From positions 4,888,781 through 4,952,780 of the forward strand of contig VZTI01004088.1 of the NCBI GenBank assembly GCA_013397865.1: 64,000 bases of DNA. The letters are read 5' to 3'. Both the position numbers and the translations under genes were made by a program. The DNA comes from Struthidea cinerea. Its lineage: Eukaryota > Chordata > Aves > Passeriformes > Corcoracidae. The notes below the pieces were generated by a model. It saw only the letters and a program-made list of their open reading frames with translations. It searched no databases and was not told where the DNA came from. Shown in pieces: positions 36,713 to 50,949 of the stretch. How positions within the stretch are numbered: the stretch's first letter is position 1; each line of letters starts with the position of its first letter.

Positions 36713-39700
36713 AAATGCACAGCTATTATTCACAATTTCTGTTGATATGTAACTTCATGATAACACAGTTCTGTGGCAGTAACATATTTTTTAAGTGTGT
36801 AATAAACATTGAAAATATGCCAAAATGATGCCTACCACAGGATTTAAGAGCAATTGTTTATGTTATTCTGCTTGCTTTTGGATTTTTTGCTTCAAGCTTT
36901 GCTTTGTGTCTTCAGTAAGTCCTACAAAGCTTACAGAGCAACACGGCTGTGATCTTTCTTGCAGAGAGCTAACGTGCTTAGCTGCACGCCTGTGGCATGT
37001 GCAGAGCTCTTACCCGTCAGGCACTGCATTGTACCCCAGTGGTGAAAGCCCTCCGATCCTGCAGCATTCCAACAGCACAGAGCAGAGACACTCGCCAAGT
37101 GAGGCAACAAAGCTTTTGCATCCTGACAGTTAAAATCAGGAGCACTATCTGTGCACCAGCAGCATCTCATAGGGAACAGTGGGACATTTTCTCTCTTTCT
37201 CTTCAAACACACCAAATGTAAACTGTCTGAACCACAGCAGTTGTCTTTGTGTGGATGAAATAGCGGGGCAAAGGCAGATCCTATGAAATAGCTGTGGTTA
37301 GTGGCTTGTTGAGGGGGGTGAGGCAAGAAACTCACTTTTAATCAGTATGATAATCAATGACATATGGCATCATACTCTTGCCTGATTCCATTCTTTCCCT
37401 GCGCACTACAGGTCTCAGTGTCTTCCCCATTTTTTTCTCCCAGCTCAGGCCCTTAGCAGGCCAACTGGAAATCTGTCTACTGTTTTTTTTTATTGCATCT
37501 ATATTTGAAAACCAGACATAAGTCTTCAAAAGAGACTAATTTAACTGGGGAAGGACTGCTTAACAACCACAGTTTGTTGAGGAGGCTGTGATAACATATT
37601 CATGCCCTTGCTGTGTTTTCCCATACCAGTCTGACTCCATGCACTGCTCTGTGATGCCACCGGCCAAAGGTAGCAAAAAGCTGACTCAGGGATTCATATG
37701 CTATGATTCTATATTCATATTTTCATGAACTTCAATGCAAGCAATATGAATGAAAACCATAGGGTGTTCTGATCCTGTGCTCCTTCTTCATCTATTGACT
37801 TTGGGTTCAAAAGGCAAAGGCTGTGCTGGATATCCTTTGAGTGGCATTTGTGTTGGCTTCTAAGAAAAGTTTTTCATCTCATATTTTGGCTTTTGTTGGT
37901 AGCACAGACAACACAAGGTGTTTGCTAACAAGGCAAGCTTAAAGCCTTGCATTCTATGCAGAAAGTCCTGCAGATCTGTGACTTTGTTGGCCTTTTTCGA
38001 AATGAGCACTGGAAGTCACTGTTACAGCTCTTTTTCTCCTTCACATGATTACCTGGGTTTAGAATTTCCTTGTACAACATAATTTTGGGAAAACTTCTCT
38101 GTAAATTAAATTAACAGTCTGTGAAGTTACAGGGAATCTTAGAGTTTTACTCCAAAGTCCAGATTTTCATGACCAAGGGAAAACAATTCTGTCATATTCT
38201 CATTTTGCTCTTGTTCATTAGTAGTGCCATCTATATTTCACCTTTAGCTTATTTTGTATTTAAGGATAATCTTTCTTTCACATTCTGCTATCAGTAACTT
38301 GGCTCCTCTAATTTTTTGTATTTGCATTTGTTTGTTAACTACTACTACCCCAAACAGCTTCCTAGGGCTGTTTCTAACCAGACATGTAAATTTATTGCCC
38401 TATGTGTGTGACAGTTTCTCTCTGTGGGATGCCCAGTGACATAAAACTGCCCAGGCTGAACTTGGGATGTCTTTCAGAAACCTCTTTCCTTCCTCTTCTG
38501 TCTACTTAGTACAGAGATTTTGCCTTGACAAGCATTCAGTTTACGAGCTGCAGTTAGGTTTCTTTTGCTTGGAGCAGAGGTCTATGTGTAGATAAATTCA
38601 GTTTAAAATACAACTACTTTGAAAAACTATTTGTAGACCACAGAAGATTTCATACTATTGAAGTTTTAATCAAATGTTGCTACCATGTTTAAACTAAAAC
38701 CCTAACATGTACTTATATACACTCCTCATGTGTTCATAAAATATTTCAACAGTTTCTGTAAGTTATCAGCCTCAAGTAATTCAGGTTCTGGAGAGCTTCC
38801 TTACTAATGCTCCCTAGGAACTGAGAAGTCTAATTTGGAGTGTTAAAAAGTAGAAAGCAGATGATATAGTCAATAACCTGTATTCAGCAAACTGGGCAAT
38901 TATAAAATCATACAAGGTGACCACATCCAGAAAAGAGCTGATCTTCATTCTGGTCCGATACGATGAGTAGGACTGACACTGTAACAAATAGTTCTTATTT
39001 TAAGTGCCACATAATGATTGAACTTCTTCTGATAAACATTGGACAACTCTTGCCTATAATTCAAGATAAGTTTTTTGAGTAAACCCAAATAGAAACAAAC
39101 ATGTTCAAATGGAGACTATCATAACCTTCACATCATTTTTGTGCCCTGCATACCAGGAGGTTATGAATGTTTATTTACTACTGACCACATAATGAGGTAT
39201 TTAGAGAGATAACACCGTTGTTTTCCCAGTGTCTTGCCTCTGTAAAGAGTGATCTCTTGTATTTATACTGCTGAAACTAAAGGTGTGGGATTTGAGAGTG
39301 ACTTGCTGAACTCATTCAGCTTTTCCTCCTTTCATTTCAACTTAAACCTTCCAAGGTATATGCAAGAGTCACCAATTGTAATGTTTCTGCATCTATATAG
39401 CACACATATACTTTTCATCTTTAATAATAAAAATTATATGTGATAACAGCAAGCCAATCTGTTTTATATTAATCCTACCACTACAGAGAAAGTGGTTCAT
39501 GAGTCAAGTGAGTCAGGAGGTAATTTACCCTCATTTATTATCACTCTGCCCAACAGGCTTTTGATACATTGAATCCTTCAGGGTTTTAATGAAATATACT
39601 CCAGTGAGAAGCTTCAAGTCTTTGGAATCCTTCTCAAGACTCATCATGCCAAGAGTTAATCTGAATTTCAGTATTTTACAGATTGCATGAAGTTTGAATG

Positions 39701-41239
39701 GAAGGGTTTTTTTGTGTTTAGGCAATAGGCCTGGCTTTGTAGCTTGCTAGCATGGATAGAAATGTATCTTGGAGTTCACCCTACTGCAAATAAAGGTGGC
39801 TCTTTGGAAAGCAACAGGATCATATTGAGGAAACATATATACCAGGGAGGAATTGTAAAAAAAATTTTCAACAAAAGCACTTTTACCTGTCCATCTCTGT
39901 GAAATACACAAACAGTAGTTTACAACAGTGAGTGACATTTTGAATAACAACATATCGTGCACACCTCTGGTGTCTAGCAAGGTGGATGAGTCTTGCTGTA
40001 CACAAGCATGGGGCATGAGTTTGTTAGTCCAACAAGCCATAAATGTGAAGACTGGGCAAGACACCATAGAGTAAAGACACTGTGCTGGAATTATTATGCA
40101 AGTTGGGTGGATTGCAAGCTTTCAGACTTCTTTTTTATACCAAAACCTCACACATAAAATTATGTGAAATATAGATTAAAAAAAAAACCAAAACCACTAA
40201 ACCTTTAATAAATATAATTGATTATATGTTGATCGCCTCGTGTGATACCCAGTTTGACACACAAACTTATGAAAGGCAATCTCTAAACAGGTATGCAAAA
40301 GTTTGCTGAGGTACTTTTCAGGGAATATGGGAATAAGTATCACAAAAATGTTATGCCACTTCTCTTTAACTTAAGAGGGAAATTCTATAGTAAATGACTA
40401 GGTATTAATTCCCGTGGCAAGTGCATTTCTGTAGAAACCATTGTATTACTACAGTGGCATACACAAAGGAAGTGGGTTACTGCTGGTCCGGCAGTGACAG
40501 CTGCCCCTTAGGTGGTGTTACCATAAAGTCATTTTGACAGTTTTCTTAATAATAATTTTCTTTGAAAATTATGTGTGGCTTTTTTTCCCACAACTTGTAT
40601 TGTATCTAATAAGATATCATTCTCTTCCTCCATTGAACATATACAATTATACTGTTTGAACTTTTCTCAAAATCCCACTCTATATCAAAAGTAAATTTTT
40701 TGAGTTCAGTATCAATCATACTTCATCATATGTCCTGCTCTAGTTTTAATTCATTTCAGTGTGTGCCTATTCATACAAGGTGCTTTACTTTCTGACATTC
40801 TCGCCTATATTAATGAGTAATTGATTTTAAACCAAGTTCAAAATCCATTCAGACTCACAGGAATCTTTTCTTTTGAAGATTTCGGATCACGCTTAATCCA
40901 TGAGATAATTTTTAACATTTCTTTTGCTATTCTTGTGTTAGTAGACAAGCTGCTTCCAAGCAATTTGTTTGAAGAGATTGTGATCGGTCATTTAACAGCA
41001 CTCTTCGTCTTGCATTCTGGGTCAGCCATATCACAGCACAGAAAGACAACAGTTGCCCTATTTCTGTGGCTATCTGGCACACCATTGCCTCATTTAGACA
41101 AATGTGAAGCGTTTGATCTTCTGCATTCTTGAATAGAACCCGAAGGATTGATGCGAAAAGGAATAACTGATGATTTAAAAAAAAATAGACATTACAGCAC
41201 TTTCAAAACAGCCCAAATTAGGAAATTACTTGTCTGCCA
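36713..41239. other. Non-genic stretch
   Basis: No gene recognised. The overlapping 102- and 134-codon frames at 36825-37335 lie in a slightly GC-richer patch and show no recognisable domain. CTATGATTCTATATTCAT near 37702-37719 could be a leftover CR1 tail octamer but has no body. A small hairpin lies at 40552-40572. Confidence 0.5.
40552..40572. repeat. Perfect 9-bp hairpin with a TTT loop
   Basis: ATAATTTTC and GAAAATTAT flank TTT. Short and AT-rich; plausible by chance. Confidence 0.8.
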
Positions 41240-41412
41240 GGTGTTTTGTTTTGTTGTTTTTTGGGTTTTGTTTTTGGTTTTGTTGGGGTTTTTTTGTTTG
41301 GTTGGGGTTTTTTTGTTTTTGTTTTGGTTTGGGGTTTTTTTATTTTTTTATTTGTTTTGTTTTGGTTTTTTTTGTTTGGTTGGTTTTCTGTTTGTTTGTT
41401 GGTTTTTTTGGT
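41240..41412. repeat. Strand-asymmetric G/T tract (102 nt pure, 173 nt total)
   Basis: 41240-41341 contains only G and T on the plus strand. The tract then continues to 41412 with three other bases (A at 41342 and 41350, C at 41388). It is not a clean tandem repeat: TTTTG, TTTGG and TTTTTGGGG units are mixed. Four G runs of three or four (41263, 41285, 41304, 41331) lie in it. The phenylalanine/glycine/leucine/tryptophan-rich frames here are by-products of the composition, not proteins. Confidence 0.95.
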
Positions 41413-44400
41413 AGGAAAGATTTGGTACATACATTTTGTGGGTAATTTAGAAGACATTTGGATAGACTTCACAGCCTTCTGCCACTTTTCCAGACCTGTC
41501 TGAACTACTCATGAGAGGTGCCTAGATTGCAGATTTCAGTTCTATCCACTCAGCAGAATCTTTTTCTCTTTAGATTATGGTATGACTCCAGATCTGTTCC
41601 AAAGGTCAGTGCTAAGATCACTCCTTGGAGAGAAATTCTGCATACATGAATCTAAGACTATTCTCTTGACATTATAGCTGGCTGGGACACACAACATGCA
41701 GATGTCTTACCAAGCAGTATACAACTTTTGGCAGTGTGAGGGATTTGGGGTAATTTTTGATCTTTGTTTCCATTATGCTTGTTGCTCACCCTCTTATCAC
41801 ATTCATAACAAAACTGGATTGTAGCTGTGTTTTTTATCTCTACCTTTCAATATAAGCAGCCTTGCTACTTCATTACATCAGCATTCCAACGTGATGTTTT
41901 ACTCACATGCTCAAACAAGAGTTATCTTTCTCCTGCTCTTCCTAACCACTCACTTCCCCTCATTTTAATACTCCTCTCTTGAATCTCAGGAAGTTAGGTT
42001 TGGTTACCACAGTGCAGGATTAACATAGCTATTGGGCTTCTGCGTCACGAACAGTCCATGTCCAGCAGTTCTGAATGTAGATAAATGCAGATAAATGTTC
42101 AGAGCTTCCACATCTGGTCTTGTTTCTGGGTCTACTAGAAGTGTCATGCAAGGAAATTGGGATATGGAATAGAACTTTAGAGGAGAAAAGCTACAAACTC
42201 TGTTGTCAATGAGGTGATTTGTGGTAAGGTGGGTAAGAACTTTAGGGCTTTGCCTGGTATTATAATAAAAAGTCATAGTGTTCTGAAGTAATTATTAAAA
42301 GAGTAAGCACCTCAGGTCTCAATTTAGCCTTGGAAAGTGAAAAGAAATATTTCAAGAGAAGGGTAAAAGTAAAGTGTGGCTGTATCCTTCTGATATGGAA
42401 ATTATCAGCATTATGTTCTTCATCTTCTAGAGTGAGACATCTGGAGTTCTGTCTTTATGGTGTGATTTCTCCCAATAATGTAGTGATTTGAATTTTCTGT
42501 TTGTGCTGTCTCACTCCAAAAACAATGACTAAAGTTTAAAAACAATCAAAAGATGTTTTTATTTAGCTGCACCTATCCATATTTACCTCAGAAAAATGTT
42601 CTGTCTGTACCTGGTGTTGTTTCTTTTTTTCCACCTGGTATCCAGGCTTGAATTTAAATAAGTGTGGTTCTGACATTATTTTCAAGAGAAGCCCTAAGAT
42701 CACCCAAGGATCACTAGTGTCATCCATGACCCAGACTTACTGAACTGCTACGCTCAGGCCTGAAAAGCAGCCAGAAAGAACTGGTTATGCTTGTGGTCAG
42801 CTAAGGTAGAATATGACCATGCTCTGGTTTGATCATATCGAGCAGATGGCTGTAATGCAGCCTGTTCATATTGGTGAGATGCCTCAGGCTCATCACTTCA
42901 CCTTCTCAGCTCAGCTTCCTTCCTTCCCTTCAAAGTGGCCCAGCTCTACAGAGAGAAACATTCTTCTCACACTGTGTTTCTGATAGATCAGAGCTACAAC
43001 AAATAAAAGCAAAACCTTTGAATCCAGTAGAAAAAGACAAGGGAACAATATAAATTATTTTACCATTTCATAACAATTATTTGAACACAATAGGCATCTT
43101 CAGTTCACTGGGCTTAGGGCATGTCCCATTGAAAGATTTACCGTTGAGTTAAATGTAAAAAGAGGTAGGCTCTGCTCTTTAAAGCTATCATCCTATTAAG
43201 ACAAATGAGAAACACAATCAAAGCTTTGCTGCTGCCATTGTCTCACTGTCTTTGAACATGGCCTCAGCATGGCATTGTTTTAACAGTGAAGGCCAGACTT
43301 ACATTTATAAAGAAGTTTCAGGTGATTTTTCTTTTCATATGAAAGAGAATACTACAGAGAATATTAATAAAAGTTACGAGAAAAATATAGGCCTAAACTT
43401 TGTTGTCTCAGATTTCCTTCTAGTCATTAGGCTCCCTCTGTAGCCTCAACTGATAATAATAATAATAATAGTAATAATAGCAAGGCTTAGAAACTGTATC
43501 TTTGTTGCAGAGATTAAAAACCCCAAGAAATTATGCAATATTTTCTAAAAACCTTTGAGTTTGACTATGTAAGAAGCACCTGTGCCATGATACTCCTATG
43601 TGAAATTTCTCCCATTATACACTGGAGTTTCAGAATATTCTTTGACCTTTAGCTCATAAAGCACTTGGAAGCCTTTTGTGAGAAAGCACCCCACCTATGC
43701 TTTGCGATGATGTTTTTGTTTAACATGTTAAATTGTTTTTAAGACAAGTCAGATATGACTCTTTTCACCCATTGTAACCCCAAATCTATGTAATTCAGTG
43801 AGTAGACACCAATAGACTGACTTTTACTAATCTTGTATGATTTTGCAATTTATCTTAATCTTTCAAGCAAAACAGAGTTTAATTCAATCTTTCTCCAACA
43901 TTTGTTCCCACTAGATACTGCAAGCAAACCTCTGACTTGGGAATTCTCCTTTTAGGGTAGTTTTTGAGCTACAGATTAAAAAAGTACCCAGTAGAATGTA
44001 TAAAAAGTTGTTGGAGAACCGCACTTTTCTTGCTCAGAGGAATGTCTAGAATACTGGTCTATAGCTGTGCTGCTCCTTCCAGAGAATTTAGATATGTGCT
44101 TCTGGATCTAAAATAAAGCTGCATATGAGGAGGAAAGGGATTACTTAGCCATGCTTGAGTGGACACAGGTCTGCAGGGCTGAGCAGCAGGGCAGAGCTCT
44201 TCCGATTTGGGCAGTGTGGCTTAATTTAAGCATATGCTTTTGTGCATGAAGAGTTAGGAAGCTACATTTTTAAGGGATCAGCTCTGATCTGTAACTTTGT
44301 TCAGGGCTTCAGGAAGCAGCCATCTATGTAGAGAAATGTTACTTAAGCAAATCTTGATCAAATTAGTCAATTCATATGATGTGAGACAGTTAAAATGCAG

Positions 44401-46559
44401 AAAGCTTCAATAAAATAAAGTGGAGTGTATTTATGGCAAAGAAGTTGAGAAGACCTAAGATCAATGGTCTAGAGTGAGCATAATATTTTTAGGAATAATC
44501 AGAAGTCAGGTCTTGGAAAAGGTGAGCTGAGACCTTACACTTTTCACTGAAGGATTTGGAGGTGTTCAAGAACTCCTGGGACCAGACCCATTGTTTAAGT
44601 TACTCTTCTCATGCTGCTCATTTAAAGGGAGATCTGGAATAAATTAAGGTTCAGATAGTTTTGAAAAAAAACCAGATTGGCAAGCTGATACTGCATTAAA
44701 ATTGGGAGTCTGCAATGAGACGAAGAACTGCAGTCTGGCACTACAGGGAGATGGAGGATGTGAAGAAGAGGTCCAGTAAAAAGAATCAGCTCCAATATGT
44801 ACATTTTCAACAGAGAATGTGTGTTCTAATGAATAGAAGAGTATCTATAGGGATTTTTCTGATCTGTGGTTCATTACTCATATTCCCTCCTCAGATTTCA
44901 CCCATATTGACAATAAATTTAGTAGGAAGACCAAAGAATCTTGTATTTGTTAAAGTTTCATGCCATCATCAACATATTCTGCTCTAAGACTTAAGTTTCT
45001 TCTGCCCACTGCAAATAATAGTTTCCATACTTCCAATACCTCGAGGGAGTTTGAAAATGACTAATTGATGGTTTTTCCCTGCTTTAAATCATTACTGTAT
45101 TTCGGACTTAGAAATGTATGGCTAAGTCAGCCAGTTGTCAAGTGAGGAATTAGTCTCCCCAGCGCCAACAGTAAATTCTCCAGTTTGCTCAGCAACCAGT
45201 TGAACAAGCTCCTCAATATTTAACTATGTCAATTGTAAACAGGCAGATTCTTTGCCTATGTTGTTTTCTCAGGAGAATCTAAAACTTCCTTGTCAAAATA
45301 TGTGCTACAATGGACATTCATCTGCCTCCTTCCTAATGATGAAGTTTTTCACATTGTATAAGACATCACCTGCTGTTGTGCATCCATTAAAACCCCATCC
45401 ATAGAGCCATGTATAGAGCAGGGTGGCTGGCTAGGAATTGCAAACTTCTAAGGAACTTGTTTGTTGTGATGTGGGGTTTTTTTCCCCTCTCTTGAGTGTT
45501 GGATGCATACTATTTCCAGGTAACTCTGACTACTGTGTGATATTTAATCACCTCCACTGCCTCCCAGTAATCACTTTTATTGCATTATGCTAGTCAGCAT
45601 ATTCTGTGCACTTTAATATACATGAGGTTGAGGGAGGAATATTTTTAACTGAAGGCTTTACAGAAAATTTTGCATTTATTGATTTCTGTTAAAAAAAAAA
45701 GCAAACTGTTATTCTTAGAAAATCGATGAAAATGATTGCTGTGGCCATATTTGTTCAAACAAACAAATAATACAGTATAATGACAACACTATCTCTCATT
45801 TCCACATTTCACCTGGAGAAGGAAAACATTTGATCTGGAAAGCCTGTGTACTATTTCAGTCCACAGGAATATCTTTTATTCATGTGTATTAAAAAAATAT
45901 GCAAAGAGTTTGTACAAGTTGGATAGGGGGGAAAAAAAGTTTGACAAAAATAAAACAAATTCATCCAAACAAGCATTGCAGATTTGGGACTTCTGGGGCC
46001 AACCTGGCAGAGGCAGTCTTGCTATCCTTCTTTGGATATATACTGGAAATTTTATATGTATAATTTTTCAGAAATAAATTTTTGCATTCCAGACAAAGCT
46101 TTTCACGGGAAAACTATGCCATGCATATAGAGCAACCCCTACATAGCTGATGATTGCAAATCATCCATTCTCGGTGTTTACCTATTAAAAACTATGGAAA
46201 TAAAAAAATAAAAGGAACTTACGAATTCAAATCAGGTAGCTCCTCTGGCTTCCTATAACACTGTACATGCTTTTTCCGAGCTTTGTGAACACAGGAATTG
46301 CTCATTCAAAACTATGTTCACAGAATGAAAATCACAATCAAAATGTAATTATTGATAGAAAAACAAGAATCTGCTTCATTGCAACACATTTTCTTATCTG
46401 AGAATGTACATGTCTCACAATACATTGCATCACAGCACAACTAGCTCAACATGTCACTGTTACACGGCCACCAATTAAGAAGGATTCTTGGCATGAATGA
46501 TGTTCTGCCCGAGGCCAGGTCACTGTCTGATGTAAAAGATTGGAGCTTCGGGGCACTGG
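41413..46559. other. Non-genic stretch
   Basis: No gene recognised. Only a short (AAT)n repeat at 43453-43479 stands out; short frames lack recognisable domains. Confidence 0.5.
43453..43479. repeat. (AAT)n microsatellite
   Basis: About nine trinucleotide units with one interruption (GTAATAATA). Confidence 0.85.
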
Positions 46560-46690
46560 CGGTTCTGATCCTCTGTTCTGTACAAACTGAATGAGCTGAT
46601 CATTACAGAAACCTTGTGAGCCAAGGCGCTGTTATCATCTCCATTTTACATATGGGGATTGAGGTGCAGTCAAAAGATGTCTTTGAATGC
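46560..46690 (-). mobile_element. MIR / CORE-SINE relic
   Basis: ACCTTGTGAG, then GCGCTGTTATCATCTCCATTTTACATATGGGGATTGAGGTGCAG, corresponds to the reverse complement of the MIR segment CTGTGCCTCAGTTTCCTCATCTGTAAAATGGGGATAATA. Downstream, AATCTGGAGTCTGATTC may be a further match to the GAGTCAGACT region. MIR-type SINEs are tRNA-derived and were active early in amniote history, so only faint copies persist in birds. The 46600-46665 core is the strongest part; outer limits are approximate. Confidence 0.7.
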
Positions 46691-49600
46691 TCACAATGAA
46701 AAATCTGGAGTCTGATTCTTTTCTGAAGGCTTAAAATTTTTTACTACTTTACACATTCCCAGCACAGTTCTCATTGACTTAAACTTGGCTTACCTGCAGT
46801 TACACTTGATATTACCAGCAAGCCCATTTGTGGTGTCAACAGGGTGTTATTACAGCAACACATCCCTGATTATAAATCACAGATGAAGGAATAAGCTTGC
46901 TTTCTCCTTGGAGGAAAAAAAGTCTTCTATTTTTAAACAATAGAATGATTTTGATGCATCTTTTAACTAACCAAAAGTAGCATCTTGACAATTTTAATGG
47001 ACTAATTATACACTGATGGTCATCTAGAAATGTGCTCATTTTCAGGTCGTTATGTCCTGACAACTCTAAGAGTTATCAGCTGGAAAATTGGCATGCAAAC
47101 ACAGAATTTCAATCACTAAAATCCTTCAGGACTGGATTTGACTATCCTGAGGTTCTGCCTGCAGTGTCAAGGGAGATAAAAGGTTTTTGATTCTCTGGGT
47201 GTAGGATCTAGTCAGTGTCCTGATTAGTTCTGCTAAAGCAAAAACCTTTCCAATATATTAAAATGCACAATCAGAGCCCTGAGAATCTCAGAGATTAACA
47301 GTAGTTCACAAGGGTTCATACTGACCTTTGTTTCAGTCTCAATTTGCATGAGTTTGCAACGTCTGCATTTTGCTTTGTGTTTCTGGTTGGAAACCTTGAA
47401 TCCCCTTGCCAGAGCCTGGAGATGGTGAGAGTGCTTATCTTAACCCCACTGTGGCATTCACAGCGTAGCTGCCAGTATCACTTATGCATGAAACCAGTCC
47501 TGACAAACAATATAGCTTTAAGCCTCTTGACAGTATTCTTCCCATGAAATATTGTACCTGTGAGGGCTCAAGCCAATCCTTCTGGCTTTGTGTCTGCCTG
47601 TTAAGTCTGGTGCAGAGATGGCTCCTAACAAGTTCCAAGGCAGCTCCTGGTTAGTAAGACCTTTATGGTCCTACCCGCAATATTCCCGTCTACTGCACCA
47701 CAATGTCTTCACCACCTTCAGGAAGAAAAATGAGTTTGCAGAGATAACCCTTGTGAGGCACTGACATATTCATTCACGTTCTTCTACTGAAGCACCTGCC
47801 CGCAGGAGACAGCTGCTTTCCAGTTTACTATAGCAAATACAGAAGGCAGTGGACGGCTCTTGTGTATCCTAACCTATCCAAAGCCCAAATGGGTCTTTGC
47901 ACCACTGTCTTCTGATTCTACCAGTGTGCAGTATCCTTTCATAACCCATTCAGGCAGTGACATGGAATCAGGCAGCCTTCGTATTGGATACACCCTTCAA
48001 ACCACAATAATTTCTTCAGAGGGGAAGCAGGACACAGAGAAAAGTGCCAGCAAGCATCCACAGTGAGTCTGGGGCTCACAAGACTGTCCTGTCTGGGTGT
48101 CCCTCAGTAGTTTGGTCTGTGACTAAAATATGTCCACCTTTGTCTCACACGAACACTTGTAGACCAACAAATGGTTTCAAGTACAGGAGTCACAGAGCAA
48201 GACAGAAATTGTGGCAGTTGCTGAGTCTTGTTATGTGGCATTCTTTCCAGCAAAGTCTTGAGAACTTCGGGAGAAGGATGAACAGTTTGAGAAGAAAGGC
48301 AGTAAAGGGAAGAAACCTCACCAATAAGCAATAAATAGGATTTCACAGATCAAAAGGAAAAAGGTAAAGGAAGGTCACGAGAAGTGTGGGCAGCAGAGCC
48401 CTTCATTTCTACATGTTGCTAGGTCCCTTTTTTCTCCTAGTAACTGCCGGACTCCATAGAGTGGCAAGGTAGGGTTACTTCAAAAATGAGAAATATCTTT
48501 AAATCTCTTAAAGTCTGTGAATCATATAATACAGATTATAGAAGTGAGAAATAAAATGTTGATTTAGATATTTGCAAAATAAAATATTTGGGATTTTTTT
48601 CATCCACAACTCTTAGAATGAAATTCAATAATATTGCTCCAGTAAAGTCACCTCATGAGCTCTAGTTCACTCCCAATCACAAAACCACAGCTTGAGTTGG
48701 CATCACTGAGCAAGACCAACCCCCTTCATGGGGCGGAGTGGTAGTGGGAAGCAGTGTGTGTAGGTCTGCGAAGGGCCAAATAGGACATGGTGTCAGAGCT
48801 TACAGAGATGCCTTTTTGGTTCCTGACTATAGTACCCTTGGCCACTAGCAGTCCCCTGATTTCCAGACACATTAGAATTCACCCACAAATTTGGAAAGAG
48901 GAAAAAAAAGAGGAATGGAAAAAGTAACATAATACAGTCCAACATTCTTTCTCATGTTACATTATCCTGCCAACCGATGCCATCAGTCATAGTTTTTAAG
49001 AAGCATGATGGCATTCTAAATGGTCTATGAATATTACTTTGAAATTGAGACTAATTCCTTGGATGAATTTTAACTTTACTTTCTATCTCTCCCACTTTTT
49101 TTTTCTAGAGAAAGCTCTGTCTCTCTCTCTCTTCCCCCCACTCTTACTCAGGATTTCCATGGCCACTGACATCTCAGACTGCTGCAATTAAACTAGTGAA
49201 ATAGCAGGTAGAAGTAGAATAAGAAAGTTTCTGTATGGTTTTTAAAGCTTTATTGGAAAGTATTTTAGACTGAATGAAAGATATAAGTGACCACAAAGCT
49301 ACCTGGCAATATTTTTTACCTCTCTTCAGTAATTTTGAACCATCAATTAATATAATGCTTCTGAAAGCAAGATTTTAATTGAACTATGTAAAAGGAGCAT
49401 GACTTATGCCTGGCATATGACACCACTCCAAATTAAATCCAAACCCAAAGAGCCCAAATACAGGATGGAGGGCTTTCCTGTTAGCTTCTGTAAGCCCTCT
49501 GTCTTTCCATAAACCGAATATAGATGCTGAGGTTTGGGCGTACACATCTGTCTATACATATATGCAAGATAGACACACAGGTTTATAAGGTACGATTTTA

Positions 49601-50949
49601 AGAAGGGTGGGCTCTTTCAATAATCAGTCTTTGATTTTGAATGCCTTGAAGCTAACTCACTGGCTGAATAGATTTTTCATATGAGCAAGGTATGACAGGA
49701 CAGAGTTTGCAAATTTTGTGTGCATGATCTGCAAATTGTTTGAACCACAAAGCATTCTTACTGAGCAGGCAGTCTAATGACTGGGTTGCTTTCTAAGGGC
49801 AAATATGCAGGAGGAATTTTCCTCTTTTGACACTGAGCAAATATAGAACTGCGTTACTTACTTTATTGCAAACTACAGCCAGAGAGAATTTTATAGTGTT
49901 TGCAGTCTGCCTGGGTGAGTGATAAGCTAACCCATTTCATAATTTTAAGACTCACCTTTCTGTAGTGTTGCAGTGTGACCCATCCTTCTCTCCTGAGGGA
50001 GGCTGCCAGGCAGAACCATTTTTCAGATGTGAACTCTGTAGGTACATGTTTCTGCAGCAGCCCCACTTTGCCCCATATCACTCCTTGCATGTGGAGTCAC
50101 TAGTTTTGATGGAGGGCAGCAATTTGTCCCATGGATGCTGATGGACAGCCCATGCACTTGCATGTATTTGTTTCAGGCAAATACTTGAAATATGCTGTCC
50201 TTCCCAGTCACTAGTTAACTTTTAAAGACTCCTATCTTTGTTAAATCTAAATCTATTTAATCTGAGTGTACTCTCAGATACCAACTGATGGATAGGCCAT
50301 TTTTTAACATTTAATTTGGGGTTGGCTTTTGTAACCTGTGCTTAGACATATTAAGGTGACAAATTTAAATTTTTAAGTACTTATTTGGGAACAACAAAGA
50401 GTATATTATTCCAGGGCCTCAAACCTGTAGTAATTATTTGCAGTTCCTGAAGGACTGAGTGAAGTTTTTTTGGAGATCAGTGTGTATAATTAGTACATGA
50501 TCCCTCTGGCCTTCACTATCCCTTAAGAGGGTGCAAACTGGCATAGATCCACTGAAAGCTTTGAATTGTTATTATTTACCTAATAGTTGAGCCACAAAGT
50601 CCCAAGTGAAATTAAAACCTAGTTTTATTATAGACTGTAAGTGCAACGAGGCAGTTGCTCTCTGAAGAATGTCCCTGTTGATATTTATGAGGAAAAGAAG
50701 GGAGATGTACAGGCAGACATAGAAGATAAAAGAGCCTTTCTCAGGTGATGCCTAAATTATCTGAGGCTCGGAACAGAGTCTTGTTCACTGGACAATGCTG
50801 CCTCTTCAGTAACTTTGCTGCTCTACACCAGTGCAAGACCTGATCTCATGAATCTGTTTCTAGTCCTTCTTCATATTAGTGCTGGGAAACAGAAGTTCTC
50901 AATCGTGTTGGCAGGAGCTGAAGGAAGGGAACATCTGGACAGGACCCTG
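46691..50949. other. Non-genic stretch
   Basis: No gene recognised. Short frames at 47860-48334 show no domain. Contains a short TC repeat at 49120-49132. Confidence 0.5.
49120..49132. repeat. (TC)n simple repeat
   Basis: Six and a half TC units followed by T and six C. Confidence 0.8.

Noticed and set aside
36931..37335. 134-codon minus-strand frame with overlapping plus-strand frames
   Set aside because: Open on both strands because of composition; no recognisable motif.
37690..37720. CTATGATTCTATATTCAT resembling a CR1 octamer tail
   Set aside because: No CR1 body on either side.
41148..41503. Several overlapping phenylalanine/leucine/tryptophan-rich frames resembling membrane proteins
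   Set aside because: Direct consequence of the G/T tract, which has no stop codon in most frames.
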